DNA of 64,000 nucleotides. Source: Bradyrhizobium symbiodeficiens. Lineage in GTDB: Bacteria > Pseudomonadota > Alphaproteobacteria > Rhizobiales > Xanthobacteraceae. The stretch is from NCBI RefSeq assembly GCF_002266465.3, contig NZ_CP029427.2, forward strand, positions 5,458,501-5,522,500. The letters are read 5' to 3'. The notes under the pieces are model-generated. The model saw only the letters and a list, made by a program, of their open reading frames with translations. It had not been told where the DNA came from and searched no databases. Below, piece by piece: positions 9,001 to 17,463 of the stretch (positions are counted from its first letter, which is position 1; the number at the start of each line of letters is the position of its first letter). A program made the translations under genes and the position numbers.

Positions 9001-12000
9001 CGGGCGAACGCCCCGACGGACTGGAAGCACGCGTCAAGCAGCACGGGATGCACTATGTAGCCCCGCCTGCCCGTTCGGAGTGAGCTCGGGAGCCGAAGAT
9101 CCGCAAAGAGCGAAGCGCCGTCCGCGGACATTGCCAAGTCCGAGGCCAGTGCGCGAAATGACGGCCCGTATTGGATGCCCTGCGAGTCGAACCACCGCCA
9201 CACCTCCTCCGCAGCGACGGGCGTCGCGTGAGCGGCGCGCAGCGCGGCTACGTCGTGCGCGGCCGGAGGCTTTGCAGAGGTAGCGCCAGAAAGCCGGGCG
9301 CTTGCATGGACCCGCGCTTCGCCTTTCGCCTGGCTCTCGAGCCTGAAATTCAACTCACCCGGTCGGTCCAGCACTGCCGTGCAGACGATCGGCATCGACG
9401 GCTCCAACCGCAACGCGTGGTCGAACGTCATCGCCTGCACTTCGACGAGCGATGTCCCGAGGGCTGTGCGCGCCGCGGCGAGCGCCATTTCGCAGAAGCC
9501 AGCCCCCGGGAAAAGCGGCGTTCCGTTGACCCGGTGGTCCGCAAGCCAGGGGTGGGCACCAAGGCCAACCTCACATGCCCAGATGTGGCGTTCCGGCTCT
9601 TCGTGCAGGACGCGGTGGACGTTCAACAGCGGATGCGATGACGACACGTGATGCTGACCAGCGGCCGGCGTCGCCGGCGCAAGGAACAGGGGATAGTGCG
9701 TCCAGGCCGGCAACGGGAGATCAAGCAGCTGGCCGTCCGGATACAGGACATTGAAATCGATCGAGGCTCCTGCGACATGGATGGCGCCGACCAGGTTCAG
9801 AAGCCCGTTGGGCATGGGCTCGCCGCGCGTCATCGACGGAAGCGCGCGGACGGCGAAGTCCGTCGCGGCAGCATTCTCCAGCACCGCGCGGGTCACGATC
9901 GGGTGCGGCGAAAGCTCGACGAATACGCGGTGTCCGTCTTCGAGCGCCGCCTGCACGGCGGGACGGAAGCGAACCGACTGACGAAGGTTGTGGATCCAGT
10001 AGGGGCCATCGCAAATGGGGGATTCGCGCGGATCAAGCAGCACGGTGGAGTACATCGGTATACGCGGATTGTACGCCGTCACCTCCGCAAGGCGCTCCGA
10101 CAGCTGCGCGAGGATCGGTTCGACTTGCGACGTGTGTGAGGCCACATCCACCGCGACCTCGCGAGCGAAAAGGCCTTCGGCTTGCCACGCAGCCACGAGG
10201 CGTTGCACGGCCTCGACGGAGCCCCCGACGACCGTCGAGGTCGGCGCAGCCAGCACGGCAATCTCGACATCGTCAATCCGTCGGCGCGCCAGATCTTCGC
10301 GAACCGCCGCCGGTGCCATCCCGACGGCTGCCATCGCGCCGGATCCAGCGAGCGTCTGGCACAGCATGGCGCGATGACAGATCACTCGCACGCCGTCTTC
10401 CAGCGAGAGCGCACCGGCCACGACTGCCGCCGACACTTCGCCCATCGAATGGCCGATCACTGCCGACGGCACCACACCCCGGGCCTTCAGCGACGCCGCC
10501 AGCGCGACCTGAAATGTGAAAATCGCCGGCTGGATACGTTCGATGCCTTCGAGTTGCGCCGGGCGACGCAGGGTATCGGTCACCGAGAAGTCGCCGATCG
10601 CCTGAATCAGAGGCTCGATGGCGGCAACCATCCTGGCGAAGACCGGGTCGATATCGAGCAGTTCCGCGCCCATCGACTCCCACTGCGAGCCCTGTCCGGA
10701 GAATACGAAGACGGGACCGCGGCTATCATGGTCGGCCCAGTCCGCATCGATGGACCGACCGGCTGCGAGTTCGCGCAATTGCGCCGTCAGGTCGCCGAGC
10801 GTTTTCGCAATGAGCGCCTGCCGGACCGGCCGGTGCCCACGCCTGCAGGCAAGGGTCCGCGCGACGTCAACCGGGCGATGACTGGCGGCGCTCCCGTTCA
10901 GCCAAGCCGCGAGGCGCGCAGCCGTTGCGCGAAGCGCCTCCGGCGAGGTCGAAGAAATTGGAAACAGCCACGGCTGCTCCTGTGTTCTGGCGGCCTCTGG
11001 TCGATGAGATGAGGCAGGTGCCTGAGGAGCCTGTTCGAGCACGACGTGCGCGTTCGTGCCGGACATGCCGTAAGACGATACGGCTGCGCGGCGAAGGCCG
11101 TCGGGGCCAGTCGCAGGCCAGGGCACGGTGTCGGTCGGGACGAAAAGCCGCGTCTCGATGGGCTGGAGATGCGCAGGCAACTGACGGAAGTGAAGTGATC
11201 GCGGTACGACGCCATGTGCCAGCGCGAGCGTCGCCTTGATCAGACCAAGGACGCCCGCCGCCGATTCCGCGTGGCCGAGGTTGCTTTTGAGCGAGCCAAG
11301 GGCGCAGGGCGAATGTCGTCCATACTGCGTAGAGAGACTGTGGAACTCCTCCGTGTCGCCCACCGGCGTACCAGTGCCGTGCGCCTCGATCATGCCGACG
11401 GCTGCGGGATCAACCTGTGCCTCGGCAAGCGCACGATCGATCACCGCGACCTGGGCCGCGCGCGAAGGTGCGAGAATGTTGTGCGTGCGTCCATCCTGGT
11501 TGACGGCGCTACCGCGGATGACGGCGAGCACGCGGTCGTCGTCGCGCAGGGCGTCGCTCAGCAGCTTGAGCATCACCACGCCGCAGCCTTCGGCGCGAAC
11601 AAAACCATCGGCGCGCTCGTCAAACGCATGACACCGCCCTGTCGGCGACAGCATGCCGAGACCCGACGCCGAAGCGAAGCTCGTGGGCGAGAACATCAAC
11701 ATGGCCCCGCCGGCAAACGCGACGTGGCATTCGCGCGCAAGCAGGCTTCGCCGAGCCGCATGCACGGCGACGAGGCTGGACGAGCAGGCCGTGTCCATGG
11801 TGATGGCTGGACCCGTGAGGCCCAATGCATGCGCAACCCGCCCTGACGCCATGCTGAAGGGTGTTCCAGTGAAAGCGTAGGCCTGGCCCATCGCATCTGC
11901 GTCACGCGTGACCTGCATATAGTCCTGGTGCGAAAGGCCGAAGAACACGCCGGCATCGGTCCCGAACAGGCAGCGCGGATCGCGGCCGGAATGTTCGGCG

Positions 12001-12302
12001 GCCTCCCAAGCGACCTCGAGCAACAGCCGGTGCTGAGGGTCCATGGCGAGGGCCTCGGGTTCACCGATACCGAAAAAACGATGATCAAAGCCCGATGGGT
12101 CGTCCAGGAAGGCGCCCCAGCGCGAAACCGAGCGGCCCGCCACGCCCGCTACGGGCTCGTAGTAATCGTCGGCATTCCAGCGCTGCTGCGGAATCTCGCT
12201 AACGAGGTCGGTGCCTGCCAGCAGCGCACCCCACAAGGATTTCGGGGAGTCGATGTATCCCGGGAGTCTGCAGCCGATGCCAACAATAGCAATCGCAGTC
12301 AC
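6027..12302 (-). CDS. Mas/Pks2-like highly reducing type I polyketide synthase (KS-AT-DH-ER-KR-ACP)
   Basis: A protein of 2,091 residues with a complete reductive module. KS about 5-425: DTACSSS with C173, EAHGTGT H308, SNLGH H344. AT about 530-830: GHSMG with S619, and VASH at about 720-723, the signature position where methylmalonyl-selective ATs of the Mas type carry this pattern rather than HAFH. DH about 890-1165: HxxxGxxxxP from H923, and D1090. ER about 1400-1725 with a GGVGQAA nucleotide site. KR about 1745-1925 with GGLGGLG, an IED variant of the LDD loop (B-type) and Y1892. ACP near 2005-2075 with GLDSL S2042. Length and domain order match mycobacterial Mas and Pks2 (about 2,100 residues), which iteratively make multimethyl-branched acids. 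No loading domain or thioesterase is seen. The GTG at 12302 is preferred over the in-frame TTG six bases upstream because AAGAAGG is properly spaced from it. Confidence 0.93.
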   Translation of the reverse strand: MTAIAIVGIGCRLPGYIDSPKSLWGALLAGTDLVSEIPQQRWNADDYYEPVAGVAGRSVSRWGAFLDDPSGFDHRFFGIGEPEALAMDPQHRLLLEVAWEAAEHSGRDPRCLFGTDAGVFFGLSHQDYMQVTRDADAMGQAYAFTGTPFSMASGRVAHALGLTGPAITMDTACSSSLVAVHAARRSLLARECHVAFAGGAMLMFSPTSFASASGLGMLSPTGRCHAFDERADGFVRAEGCGVVMLKLLSDALRDDDRVLAVIRGSAVNQDGRTHNILAPSRAAQVAVIDRALAEAQVDPAAVGMIEAHGTGTPVGDTEEFHSLSTQYGRHSPCALGSLKSNLGHAESAAGVLGLIKATLALAHGVVPRSLHFRQLPAHLQPIETRLFVPTDTVPWPATGPDGLRRAAVSSYGMSGTNAHVVLEQAPQAPASSHRPEAARTQEQPWLFPISSTSPEALRATAARLAAWLNGSAASHRPVDVARTLACRRGHRPVRQALIAKTLGDLTAQLRELAAGRSIDADWADHDSRGPVFVFSGQGSQWESMGAELLDIDPVFARMVAAIEPLIQAIGDFSVTDTLRRPAQLEGIERIQPAIFTFQVALAASLKARGVVPSAVIGHSMGEVSAAVVAGALSLEDGVRVICHRAMLCQTLAGSGAMAAVGMAPAAVREDLARRRIDDVEIAVLAAPTSTVVGGSVEAVQRLVAAWQAEGLFAREVAVDVASHTSQVEPILAQLSERLAEVTAYNPRIPMYSTVLLDPRESPICDGPYWIHNLRQSVRFRPAVQAALEDGHRVFVELSPHPIVTRAVLENAAATDFAVRALPSMTRGEPMPNGLLNLVGAIHVAGASIDFNVLYPDGQLLDLPLPAWTHYPLFLAPATPAAGQHHVSSSHPLLNVHRVLHEEPERHIWACEVGLGAHPWLADHRVNGTPLFPGAGFCEMALAAARTALGTSLVEVQAMTFDHALRLEPSMPIVCTAVLDRPGELNFRLESQAKGEARVHASARLSGATSAKPPAAHDVAALRAAHATPVAAEEVWRWFDSQGIQYGPSFRALASDLAMSADGASLFADLRLPSSLRTGRRGYIVHPVLLDACFQSVGAFARVASETNGRLLLPRSVQRLRLHRTDADVAHCMTRLVAIDALHVEADIDLLDASGRVLLSVDGLALWSGSAEQHADAVACDARLLDITWQSWDIPRATVRPDDCAWLLLDADDAAHRLMLDLEGSLRDQGFKSRILSCAGVGKGDAWREQIEDALRLHRPGAVVVVLPRGDEPANPDASRANISSLLHLTNALSQCERRPRLFVVTCMAQRVLPDDTVQLAHAGVRGWLRAIGAEYPALHPTQIDVTPLPDVSLLRSQLLSGSDEDETALRGASAYVARMQRSPLGPVDRRMVDHDAARDGLRLEIRVPGDLQSLEVTASERRAPGAGEAEVAVHATSVNFADVLVALGRYPSLDGRAQGLGLDFAGIVTAVGPGVSAFRVGDRVAGLCCGGAWGTYLTCDARLLVAIPRTLTDTEAAAILTTTATAAYGLEDLARIGPGDKVLIHSATGGVGQAAVAIARAAGAEIFATAGSEARRELLRADGIRHVYDSRTADFAEKIRQDTAGYGVDVVLNSLTGAAQRAGLELLAAGGRFIEIGKKDIYGGTWLGLSPFKRNLSFFAVDLAQMCITAPARVQALLSRVMRLAGEERLRLPDIASYPLAEAACAIRIVGGADHTGKLVLTVPRTGRYRVPAAPERLTPFRRDGAYIVTGGLGGLGLFLADAMSAAGAGRVIVNARSRPTDAATSVLVAMKARGTEVRVISADIAEPSTSRRLVEAATTTGLPLRGVLHGAAVIEDGILPSVSEERLHRNWAPKAEGAWHLHAATLEQRLDWFCCFSSVAALFGSPGQSAYAAANSWLDTFTQWRRAQGLPSSAIAWAAWADIGAGAHLSARGDARMIEPRDGAYAFETLLRHDRGYAAYVHLDGAPWLTALAARSPFGAALSQAPEAAGEPGGHRRVELRRAPSEERPALLRRLIIEHLGVILRRTVNPDRSLFDYGLDSLGTLQLLIALEADTGIRLRSVNVTTVRALADTLSGAMQEFQSAGADARD

Positions 12303-12478
12303 TATCAAGACCTTCTTTGGGGAAAGACTTTTCGGTCCAAATCAAAATATGCGACACTAAACTATTGGTCCTCCTATCAATCGTCCAGCAACTTGGCGGC
12401 TGGGAGATGGCTGGATCGTGTCCCCTGGCGTGGTGTAGCTGGCGGTGGGTACCGCGTTCGCCGGCAAGGCCGGGCCGG
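12303..12478 (-). promoter_or_regulatory. Upstream region of the PKS operon
   Basis: The stretch between the synthase start and the transposase remnant. The half nearest the synthase (about 12303-12385) is AT-richer than its surroundings and holds the Shine-Dalgarno AAGAAGG about eight bases before the GTG. No FixK-like box or IclR-type motif was seen. The distal half probably contains the end of the insertion sequence, but I could not identify terminal inverted repeats. Confidence 0.4.
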
Positions 12479-12889
12479 TCAGCTGGCGATAGCCGTAAGG
12501 CTGACAGTTGGATCATCGCCCAATGGGGCGATGGTTTCCAGCGTCATGTAGCGGGCGCGCTGGACGGCCCATTCGTCGTTTTGCTCGAGCAGGATGGCGC
12601 CGATGAGGCGGACGATGGCATCCTCATTGGGGAAGATGCCGACCACCTCGGTCCGCCGCTTGATCTCGCCGTTGAGGCGTTCGATCGGGCTGGTCGAGTG
12701 CAGCTTGGTCCGATGCTGCGGCGGGAACGTCATGTAGGCGAGCACGTCGGTCTCGGCCTCGTCGAGGAAGCCGGCTAGCTTCGGCAGCTTTGGCCGGAGC
12801 TGGTCGGCGACCTTGCGCCACTGGGTTCGCGCGGCCTCGGCATCGTCCTGGGCAAACGCGGTGGCGATGAAGACGGAGACGTCACGACA
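12479..12889 (-). mobile_element. IS256-family transposase, C-terminal remnant
   Basis: About 135 codons encode the end of a Mutator/IS256-type transposase: FIATAFAQDD near the front, then HRTKLHSTSPIERLNGEIKR (the IERLNxEIKR signature of the family) and a NEWAVQRARYM-like end. The N-terminal two thirds, with the DDE aspartates, are missing. The homology starts at about 12889, within a few bases of the end of the IclR gene, so the insertion or its deletion endpoint lies exactly there. It marks the border between the polyketide cluster and the catabolic island and is not functional alone. Confidence 0.85.
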
Positions 12890-13622
12890 GGAACTGCGCG
12901 ATGCCTTCACGGATACAAGCCAAAATTTCGTCTTGCCGCTCTTCGAGACGGGACACCGGGCCGCCGACACCGAGGACCAGGTCGCGGCCGAAATCGCGCT
13001 TCGGCAGCAGGACGGCGATCACGCCAGCGTCCTGGACGATGATGTGTTTTGAGAACATGTAGCCGTCGCGCCGGATGCCGTTGACGATCTTCATCAGCGC
13101 ATTCAGTTCGACGTGCTCTTCCCGGGGGCAGACGGCGTTGATGCGGCGCAGGAGCCGCTCAATCTCGACGTCGGTATGGCCGCTCAGCAGCGTGCGTCCG
13201 ATGCCGCTGATCGCAAGCGGCCGGACGTCGCCGGATTTCACTTCGAAGCGCAGGCGTTTGCTGGTTTGCAACGCGTGAATGTATTGCGCATGCAGATCGG
13301 ACTGCGTGCTGATGCTGACGAGTTCGTCGAGCTTCCCATGGACGAAATCGACCAGCGCAAGGATGGCGCTGTCGCCGAACAACCCGGTGTCCAGCCAGCG
13401 GCCCATCTGGGCGATGCGCATGGTCGGCATGTAGGTGCGATTGTAGCTGTCGTAAAACAGGTACCCCAGCATCGCCATGCTCTTGAGCAAGGCCGCGGCG
13501 CTCGACGTCGGATAGTCGCACTTCGTCGCCACTTCCTTCAGCGAAATCGGACGCTTCACTTCCTCGAAGTACTCGAGGACTTCAAAGATCCGCTTGGCCG
13601 ATTTGATACTGGAGCTCATCAT
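12882..13622 (-). CDS. IclR-family transcriptional regulator (copy 1)
   Basis: A 246-residue regulator with an N-terminal winged helix-turn-helix (about 5-65; ISLKEVATKCDYPTSSAAALL is typical of IclR) and a C-terminal effector-binding domain (about 80-240). It is clearly paralogous to the second IclR at 31812-32591; both contain RTYMPTMRI and QSDL-QYIH motifs. It diverges from the amidohydrolase operon. A putative operator overlaps its own start codon (13622-13639), suggesting autoregulation. Its C terminus ends at the transposase remnant and is about a dozen residues shorter than that of copy 2, so the last residues may have been replaced by a stop formed at the junction. Confidence 0.9.
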   Translation of the reverse strand: MMSSSIKSAKRIFEVLEYFEEVKRPISLKEVATKCDYPTSSAAALLKSMAMLGYLFYDSYNRTYMPTMRIAQMGRWLDTGLFGDSAILALVDFVHGKLDELVSISTQSDLHAQYIHALQTSKRLRFEVKSGDVRPLAISGIGRTLLSGHTDVEIERLLRRINAVCPREEHVELNALMKIVNGIRRDGYMFSKHIIVQDAGVIAVLLPKRDFGRDLVLGVGGPVSRLEERQDEILACIREGIAQFLS

Positions 13623-13639
13623 TTACACATATCTGGAAT
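13622..13639 (+). promoter_or_regulatory. Putative IclR operator, site A
   Basis: TTTACACATATCTGGAAT, the weakest member of a motif that recurs ahead of every transcription unit of the catabolic island. It overlaps the IclR start codon, so binding would block expression of the regulator itself. Confidence 0.5.
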
Positions 13640-13726
13640 GACGGTTAGTTGATAGGTACCTTGATAAGTCGAGCCGATTGCAGAATTCGGCCGCAGTATA
13701 GCCCCTCCCTCCTATGACAACAAGTC

Positions 13727-13748
13727 TTTTACACATATATAGAAATAG
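13727..13748 (+). promoter_or_regulatory. Putative IclR operator, site B
   Basis: TTTTACACATATATAGAAAT matches the recurring motif (core WCACATAnMTRGAAW) within the 465-base divergent region between the IclR gene and the amidohydrolase operon. The surroundings are AT-rich, as expected of a promoter. Confidence 0.6.
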
Positions 13749-14087
13749 AACCATGTATATGTAACATGATGGACTCAGAAGCGCCCTGCCTCTAGACTTG
13801 CAGCGGCCGAAAAGGCTGCGGCGTAGCAGCCGTTCAAGAATGAAAAGCGCCCCGCCAAGGTGGCGCGCGCTTGCAGGGAGGGCGTGATGAAGCCGGGAAT
13901 GAATTTGTCCATCTCTATCGACTGATGTCGTCCGGTTCGACCTGTCTTCGCTTGGGCTCCCGCCGCTGAACCCAACCCTTTCGCGACCATGCTTCCAGAG
14001 ATCAACCATCGCGCTCACGTCGGCGACGGCTCGCAAGCCATCGTGTGCAGCGGCGGCAACACCTAGACCGAACAGGGATTTGCTTCC
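13749..14087. other. Intergenic stretch without recognisable gene
   Basis: This sequence lies between operator site B and the first amidohydrolase. A long frame is open on the minus strand, but it resembles no family and crosses into the antisense of the amidohydrolase, so I do not call it. The stretch probably contains the promoter and a long 5-prime leader of the plus-strand operon. Confidence 0.4.
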
Positions 14088-14933
14088 ATGGACTACCGAT
14101 TGCCTGAAGGCAGCTGCGATTGTCATTTTCACATCTACGGCCCCTTCGATCGCTTTCCGCCCGGAAATGAGGGCCGCTTCACCGCCGCAAAGCCATTCAC
14201 AATCGAAGACGCCTTTGCCATCTGGGACAAGCTCGGCATCACGCGCGGTGTCATCGTCCATGCGGTCGGATCGGGAGACGACAACGCCGTCACTTACGAT
14301 GCGCTGCGCCGCTACCCCGACAGGCTTCGTGCCGTCGCAATCCTGCGGCCCGATGTCTCGGATCGGCGGCTCGATCAACTCACCGACGTCGGCTTCAAGG
14401 CGGTGCGCGTCACCATGATCCGGCAGGACGGCAAGCCGGTCTCAACGCTCGGCACCAGCTACGACGATCTGGTCAAGCTCGCCCCCCGCATCGCGGAGCG
14501 GGGTTGGCATGCGCAGCTCTGGATCGAGAGCTCGGATCTTGCCGCCGCCGCGGCCGAGCTAGAGAAACTGCCACTGAACTACGTGATCGACCACATGTCA
14601 CGGACCATGGCCGACAAGGGGCACGATCACCCGGATTTCCGCGCCTTCACCGACCGGCTGAAGACCGGGCGCTACTGGACCAAGATCTCCGGTGCCGACC
14701 GCAACACGCGCGTCGGCCGCCCCTATGCGGACACGGCGCCCTTCATGCGCGCCATCGTCCAAACAGCGCCCGACCAGGTCGTGTGGGGCAGCGATTGGCC
14801 CCATGTCGGCCACAGCGCCGAGACGATGCCCGATCTCCAGGACCTGCTTCGTCTGCTGCACGACTGCGTCCCCGACGAAGCCACCCGCCGCAAGATCCTG
14901 ATCGCCAACCCGGCGCGGCTCTACAATTTCTGA
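14088..14933 (+). CDS. Amidohydrolase, 2-pyrone-4,6-dicarboxylate lactonase (LigI)-like, copy 1
   Basis: A 281-residue TIM-barrel hydrolase of the amidohydrolase_2 family. Metal or substrate-site motifs are CDCHFHIYGP near the N terminus (HxH), VIDHM near residue 165 and WGSDWPHVGH near residue 230. Family members open lactones or hydrolyse cyclic carboxylates; LigI hydrolyses 2-pyrone-4,6-dicarboxylate without a metal. The exact substrate is unknown here. First gene of a plus-strand operon with a CoA-transferase 16 bases downstream. A close paralogue lies at 21081-21941, sharing GSCDCH-HIYGPFDRFP and much of the barrel. Confidence 0.88.
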   Translation: MDYRLPEGSCDCHFHIYGPFDRFPPGNEGRFTAAKPFTIEDAFAIWDKLGITRGVIVHAVGSGDDNAVTYDALRRYPDRLRAVAILRPDVSDRRLDQLTDVGFKAVRVTMIRQDGKPVSTLGTSYDDLVKLAPRIAERGWHAQLWIESSDLAAAAAELEKLPLNYVIDHMSRTMADKGHDHPDFRAFTDRLKTGRYWTKISGADRNTRVGRPYADTAPFMRAIVQTAPDQVVWGSDWPHVGHSAETMPDLQDLLRLLHDCVPDEATRRKILIANPARLYNF

Positions 14934-14949
14934 CAGGACCGAGGACACC

Positions 14950-16161
14950 TTGGACAACAACAAGAAGCTGCCGCTCGACGGCGTGATCGTCATCGACCTC
15001 GGCCAGGTCTATCAGGGCCCCTACGCCGGTTTCCTGATGGCGCAGGCCGGCGCGACCGTCATCAAGGTGGAGCCGCCGAACGGCGAGCCGGTGCGTCATC
15101 GCGCCCGCATCAGCAAGGGCAACGCCGTCCCGTTCGCAATGCTGAACGCCAACAAGCGCAACATCAGCCTGAACCTGAAGTCGCCCGACGGTGTCAGGGT
15201 CCTGAAGGAGCTCGCGTCGAAGGCCGACGTGCTGATCGAGAACTACGCCCCCGGCGTGCTCGATCGACTGGGCGTCGGCTATGCTGCACTCAGCGCCGTT
15301 AACCCGCGGCTGATCTACGGCTCGGCTACCGGTTACGGCCTGTCCGGGCCCAGCCGGGACAATCTGGCGATGGACCTCACCATCCAGGCCGTGTCAGGCA
15401 TCATGAGCGTAACGGGATTTGCCGATGGTCCTCCGGTCAAGGCCGGGCCTGCCATCACCGACTTCATCAGCGGCGTGCATCTGTACGCCGGCATCCTGAC
15501 GGCGCTTTACGATCGGGAGAAAAGCGGCCGCGGCCGGCTGGTCGAGATCGCGATGGTCGAGACCGTCTATCCGGCGATGGCCTCGAACCTGGCCGATGTC
15601 TTCAATCGTAAGGCGGCGGCCCCCCGCACCGGCAATCGTCACGGCGGGCTCGCCGAGGCGCCCTACAATGTCTATCCGGCATCCGACGGCTATGTCGCCA
15701 TCATCAGCGTCAACGAATCCCACTGGACCGGACTGACGCGCGCGATGGGGCGGCCGGAGCTGGCCGACGATATCAGGTTCAAGACCGTGCTAGACCGCTT
15801 GAAGCACATCGATCTGACGGACCAGATCGTATCCGATTGGTCCTCGCAGCTCGCGCGCGACGAGATCACCGAGCTTTGCCGCGTCAACAGGGTGCCCTGC
15901 GCCGCCGTTCGCGACCTGCGCGAAGTGACCGAGGACAAACACCTCCACGCCCGCGGCATGTTGCGCGAGATCGCGCATCCGGAATACGGCGACATCCTCG
16001 TTCATCGCAGCCCGCTGGTGCTGCACGATACGGCGACGCCCGAGTACGTTCCGTCCGCGCGTCTCGGTCAGCACAATGGCGAGGTCCTGTCGGAATATCT
16101 CGGCCTGTCCAGCAGCGAGATTGATGAGCTACGCCGCTCCGGCGCCATTGCACAACAATGA
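14950..16161 (+). CDS. CaiB/BaiF-type class III CoA-transferase, copy 1
   Basis: A 403-residue class III CoA-transferase. It has the N-terminal LPLDG-x-x-VIDLGQVYQGPYA fold start, the IENYAPGV region, and the catalytic Asp in NLAMDLTIQAVSG (near residue 140), equivalent to Asp169 of formyl-CoA transferase. The role is to activate a carboxylate by moving CoA from a donor thioester, the usual entry step for CoA-dependent degradation. The TTG start at 14950 is preceded by GAGG at suitable spacing. Paralogue at 25002-26228. Confidence 0.9.
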   Translation: MDNNKKLPLDGVIVIDLGQVYQGPYAGFLMAQAGATVIKVEPPNGEPVRHRARISKGNAVPFAMLNANKRNISLNLKSPDGVRVLKELASKADVLIENYAPGVLDRLGVGYAALSAVNPRLIYGSATGYGLSGPSRDNLAMDLTIQAVSGIMSVTGFADGPPVKAGPAITDFISGVHLYAGILTALYDREKSGRGRLVEIAMVETVYPAMASNLADVFNRKAAAPRTGNRHGGLAEAPYNVYPASDGYVAIISVNESHWTGLTRAMGRPELADDIRFKTVLDRLKHIDLTDQIVSDWSSQLARDEITELCRVNRVPCAAVRDLREVTEDKHLHARGMLREIAHPEYGDILVHRSPLVLHDTATPEYVPSARLGQHNGEVLSEYLGLSSSEIDELRRSGAIAQQ

Positions 16162-16212
16162 CGAACGTCGAGGGGCGAATGCCCCGGTCCGCCAATTCAG
16201 GGGAAGATCACC

Positions 16213-17385
16213 ATGGTCAAGCTGTTTGAAAGCATTGCATTCCGCGGCGTCGAGCTGAGCAACCGCATCGTCGTTTCGCCGATGGGGATGTATTCGGCCG
16301 TGAACGGCTACGTCACGCCGTTCCACCTGGTTCACTATGGCAAATTTGCCCAGGGCGGGGCCGGGCTCGTCTTCGTCGAGCAGACGTCGGTCTCCCGGAA
16401 GGGGCGCATTACCAACGGCGATCCCGGGCTGTGGGAGGACGGCCAGATCGACGGCATGCGCCAGATCGTTCATGTCATCAAGTCGCACGGCTCAAAGGCA
16501 GCGATCCAGATCAATCACGGCGGACGCAAATCGAGCCAGCAGCGCGCGTTCCGGGGCAATAGCCATTTGACGGACCGCGATATCGAAATGGGAGAGGAAA
16601 CCTGGGTGCCCACGGGGCCGTCGGATGTGGCATTCTCTGATGGCTTCCAGACTCCCATCCCTCTCAGCAAGGACGGACTCGTCGGCGTACGCGATGCCTT
16701 CGTCGCCACGGCGCGTCGGGCTGTGCTCGCGGGCTTCGACATCATCGAGCTTCACATGGCTCACGGCTATCTCCTGCAATCGTTCCTGTCGCCGCTCGCC
16801 AATTTCCGCACCGACGAATACGGCGGCAACCTCGAAAACCGGATGCGGTTTCCGCTCGAAGTGACGCGTGCCGTGAGGGCCGCACTTCCCTCGTCCACGC
16901 CCCTCTTCGTGCGCATCTCCGCGACCGACTGGATCGACGGCGGCTGGGAAATCGAAGACAGCATCATTTTTTCCCGCAAATTGAAGGAGCTCGGCGTCGA
17001 TCTGGTCGATTGTTCGACGGGCGGTAATCTTCGCGCGGGATCGACCAACGCCAATCTCGGTCGCGGTCCAGGCTATCAGGTGCCGTTTGCCGAACGCATT
17101 CGCCGCGAGGCCGACATTGCGACCGGCGCGGTTGGCATGATCCGGACCCCGGACTTTGCAGAGAAGGTTCTGCAGGACGGCAAGGCCGACCTCATCTTCA
17201 TGGCCCGCCAGATGCTCTACGATCCGTTCTGGGCGCTTCACGCCGCGGAGCATTTCGGGCTGACCGGTCATTTCGAGCAATGGCCTGAGCAATATGGCTG
17301 GTGGCTTGCCAAATGGGGCGGAGCCCTTCGTGCCGCCGGAGAAAGTCTGGACGGGGTCGAGCGATACCGCGAGGCGGCCGAATAG
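16213..17385 (+). CDS. Old-yellow-enzyme-family NADH:flavin oxidoreductase, copy 1
   Basis: A 390-residue flavin reductase of the YqjM-like OYE class. The substrate-anchoring HxxH is in ELHMAHGYL (near residue 183), followed by the FLSPLANFRTDEYGG signature and a C-terminal phosphate-binding part. The YqjM redox-tuning cysteine (SPMCMYS) is replaced by glycine 25 (SPMGMYS). Such enzymes reduce activated C=C bonds of enones or unsaturated acyl compounds. Third gene of the amidohydrolase/CoA-transferase operon, 51 bases downstream with its own ribosome site (GGGGAAG). Confidence 0.9.
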   Translation: MVKLFESIAFRGVELSNRIVVSPMGMYSAVNGYVTPFHLVHYGKFAQGGAGLVFVEQTSVSRKGRITNGDPGLWEDGQIDGMRQIVHVIKSHGSKAAIQINHGGRKSSQQRAFRGNSHLTDRDIEMGEETWVPTGPSDVAFSDGFQTPIPLSKDGLVGVRDAFVATARRAVLAGFDIIELHMAHGYLLQSFLSPLANFRTDEYGGNLENRMRFPLEVTRAVRAALPSSTPLFVRISATDWIDGGWEIEDSIIFSRKLKELGVDLVDCSTGGNLRAGSTNANLGRGPGYQVPFAERIRREADIATGAVGMIRTPDFAEKVLQDGKADLIFMARQMLYDPFWALHAAEHFGLTGHFEQWPEQYGWWLAKWGGALRAAGESLDGVERYREAAE

Positions 17386-17463
17386 AACCGCTGCCAACGC
17401 GGCTGAAGTCGCAAGATCAATCCTGATCTCGAAAGTCAAAAAAACTTCAAAGGGGAGTGAAAA

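Noticed and set aside
13623..14378. A 251-codon minus-strand frame between the IclR and amidohydrolase genes
   Set aside because: Crosses the operator region and runs antisense into the amidohydrolase; no ribosome site or recognisable domain.
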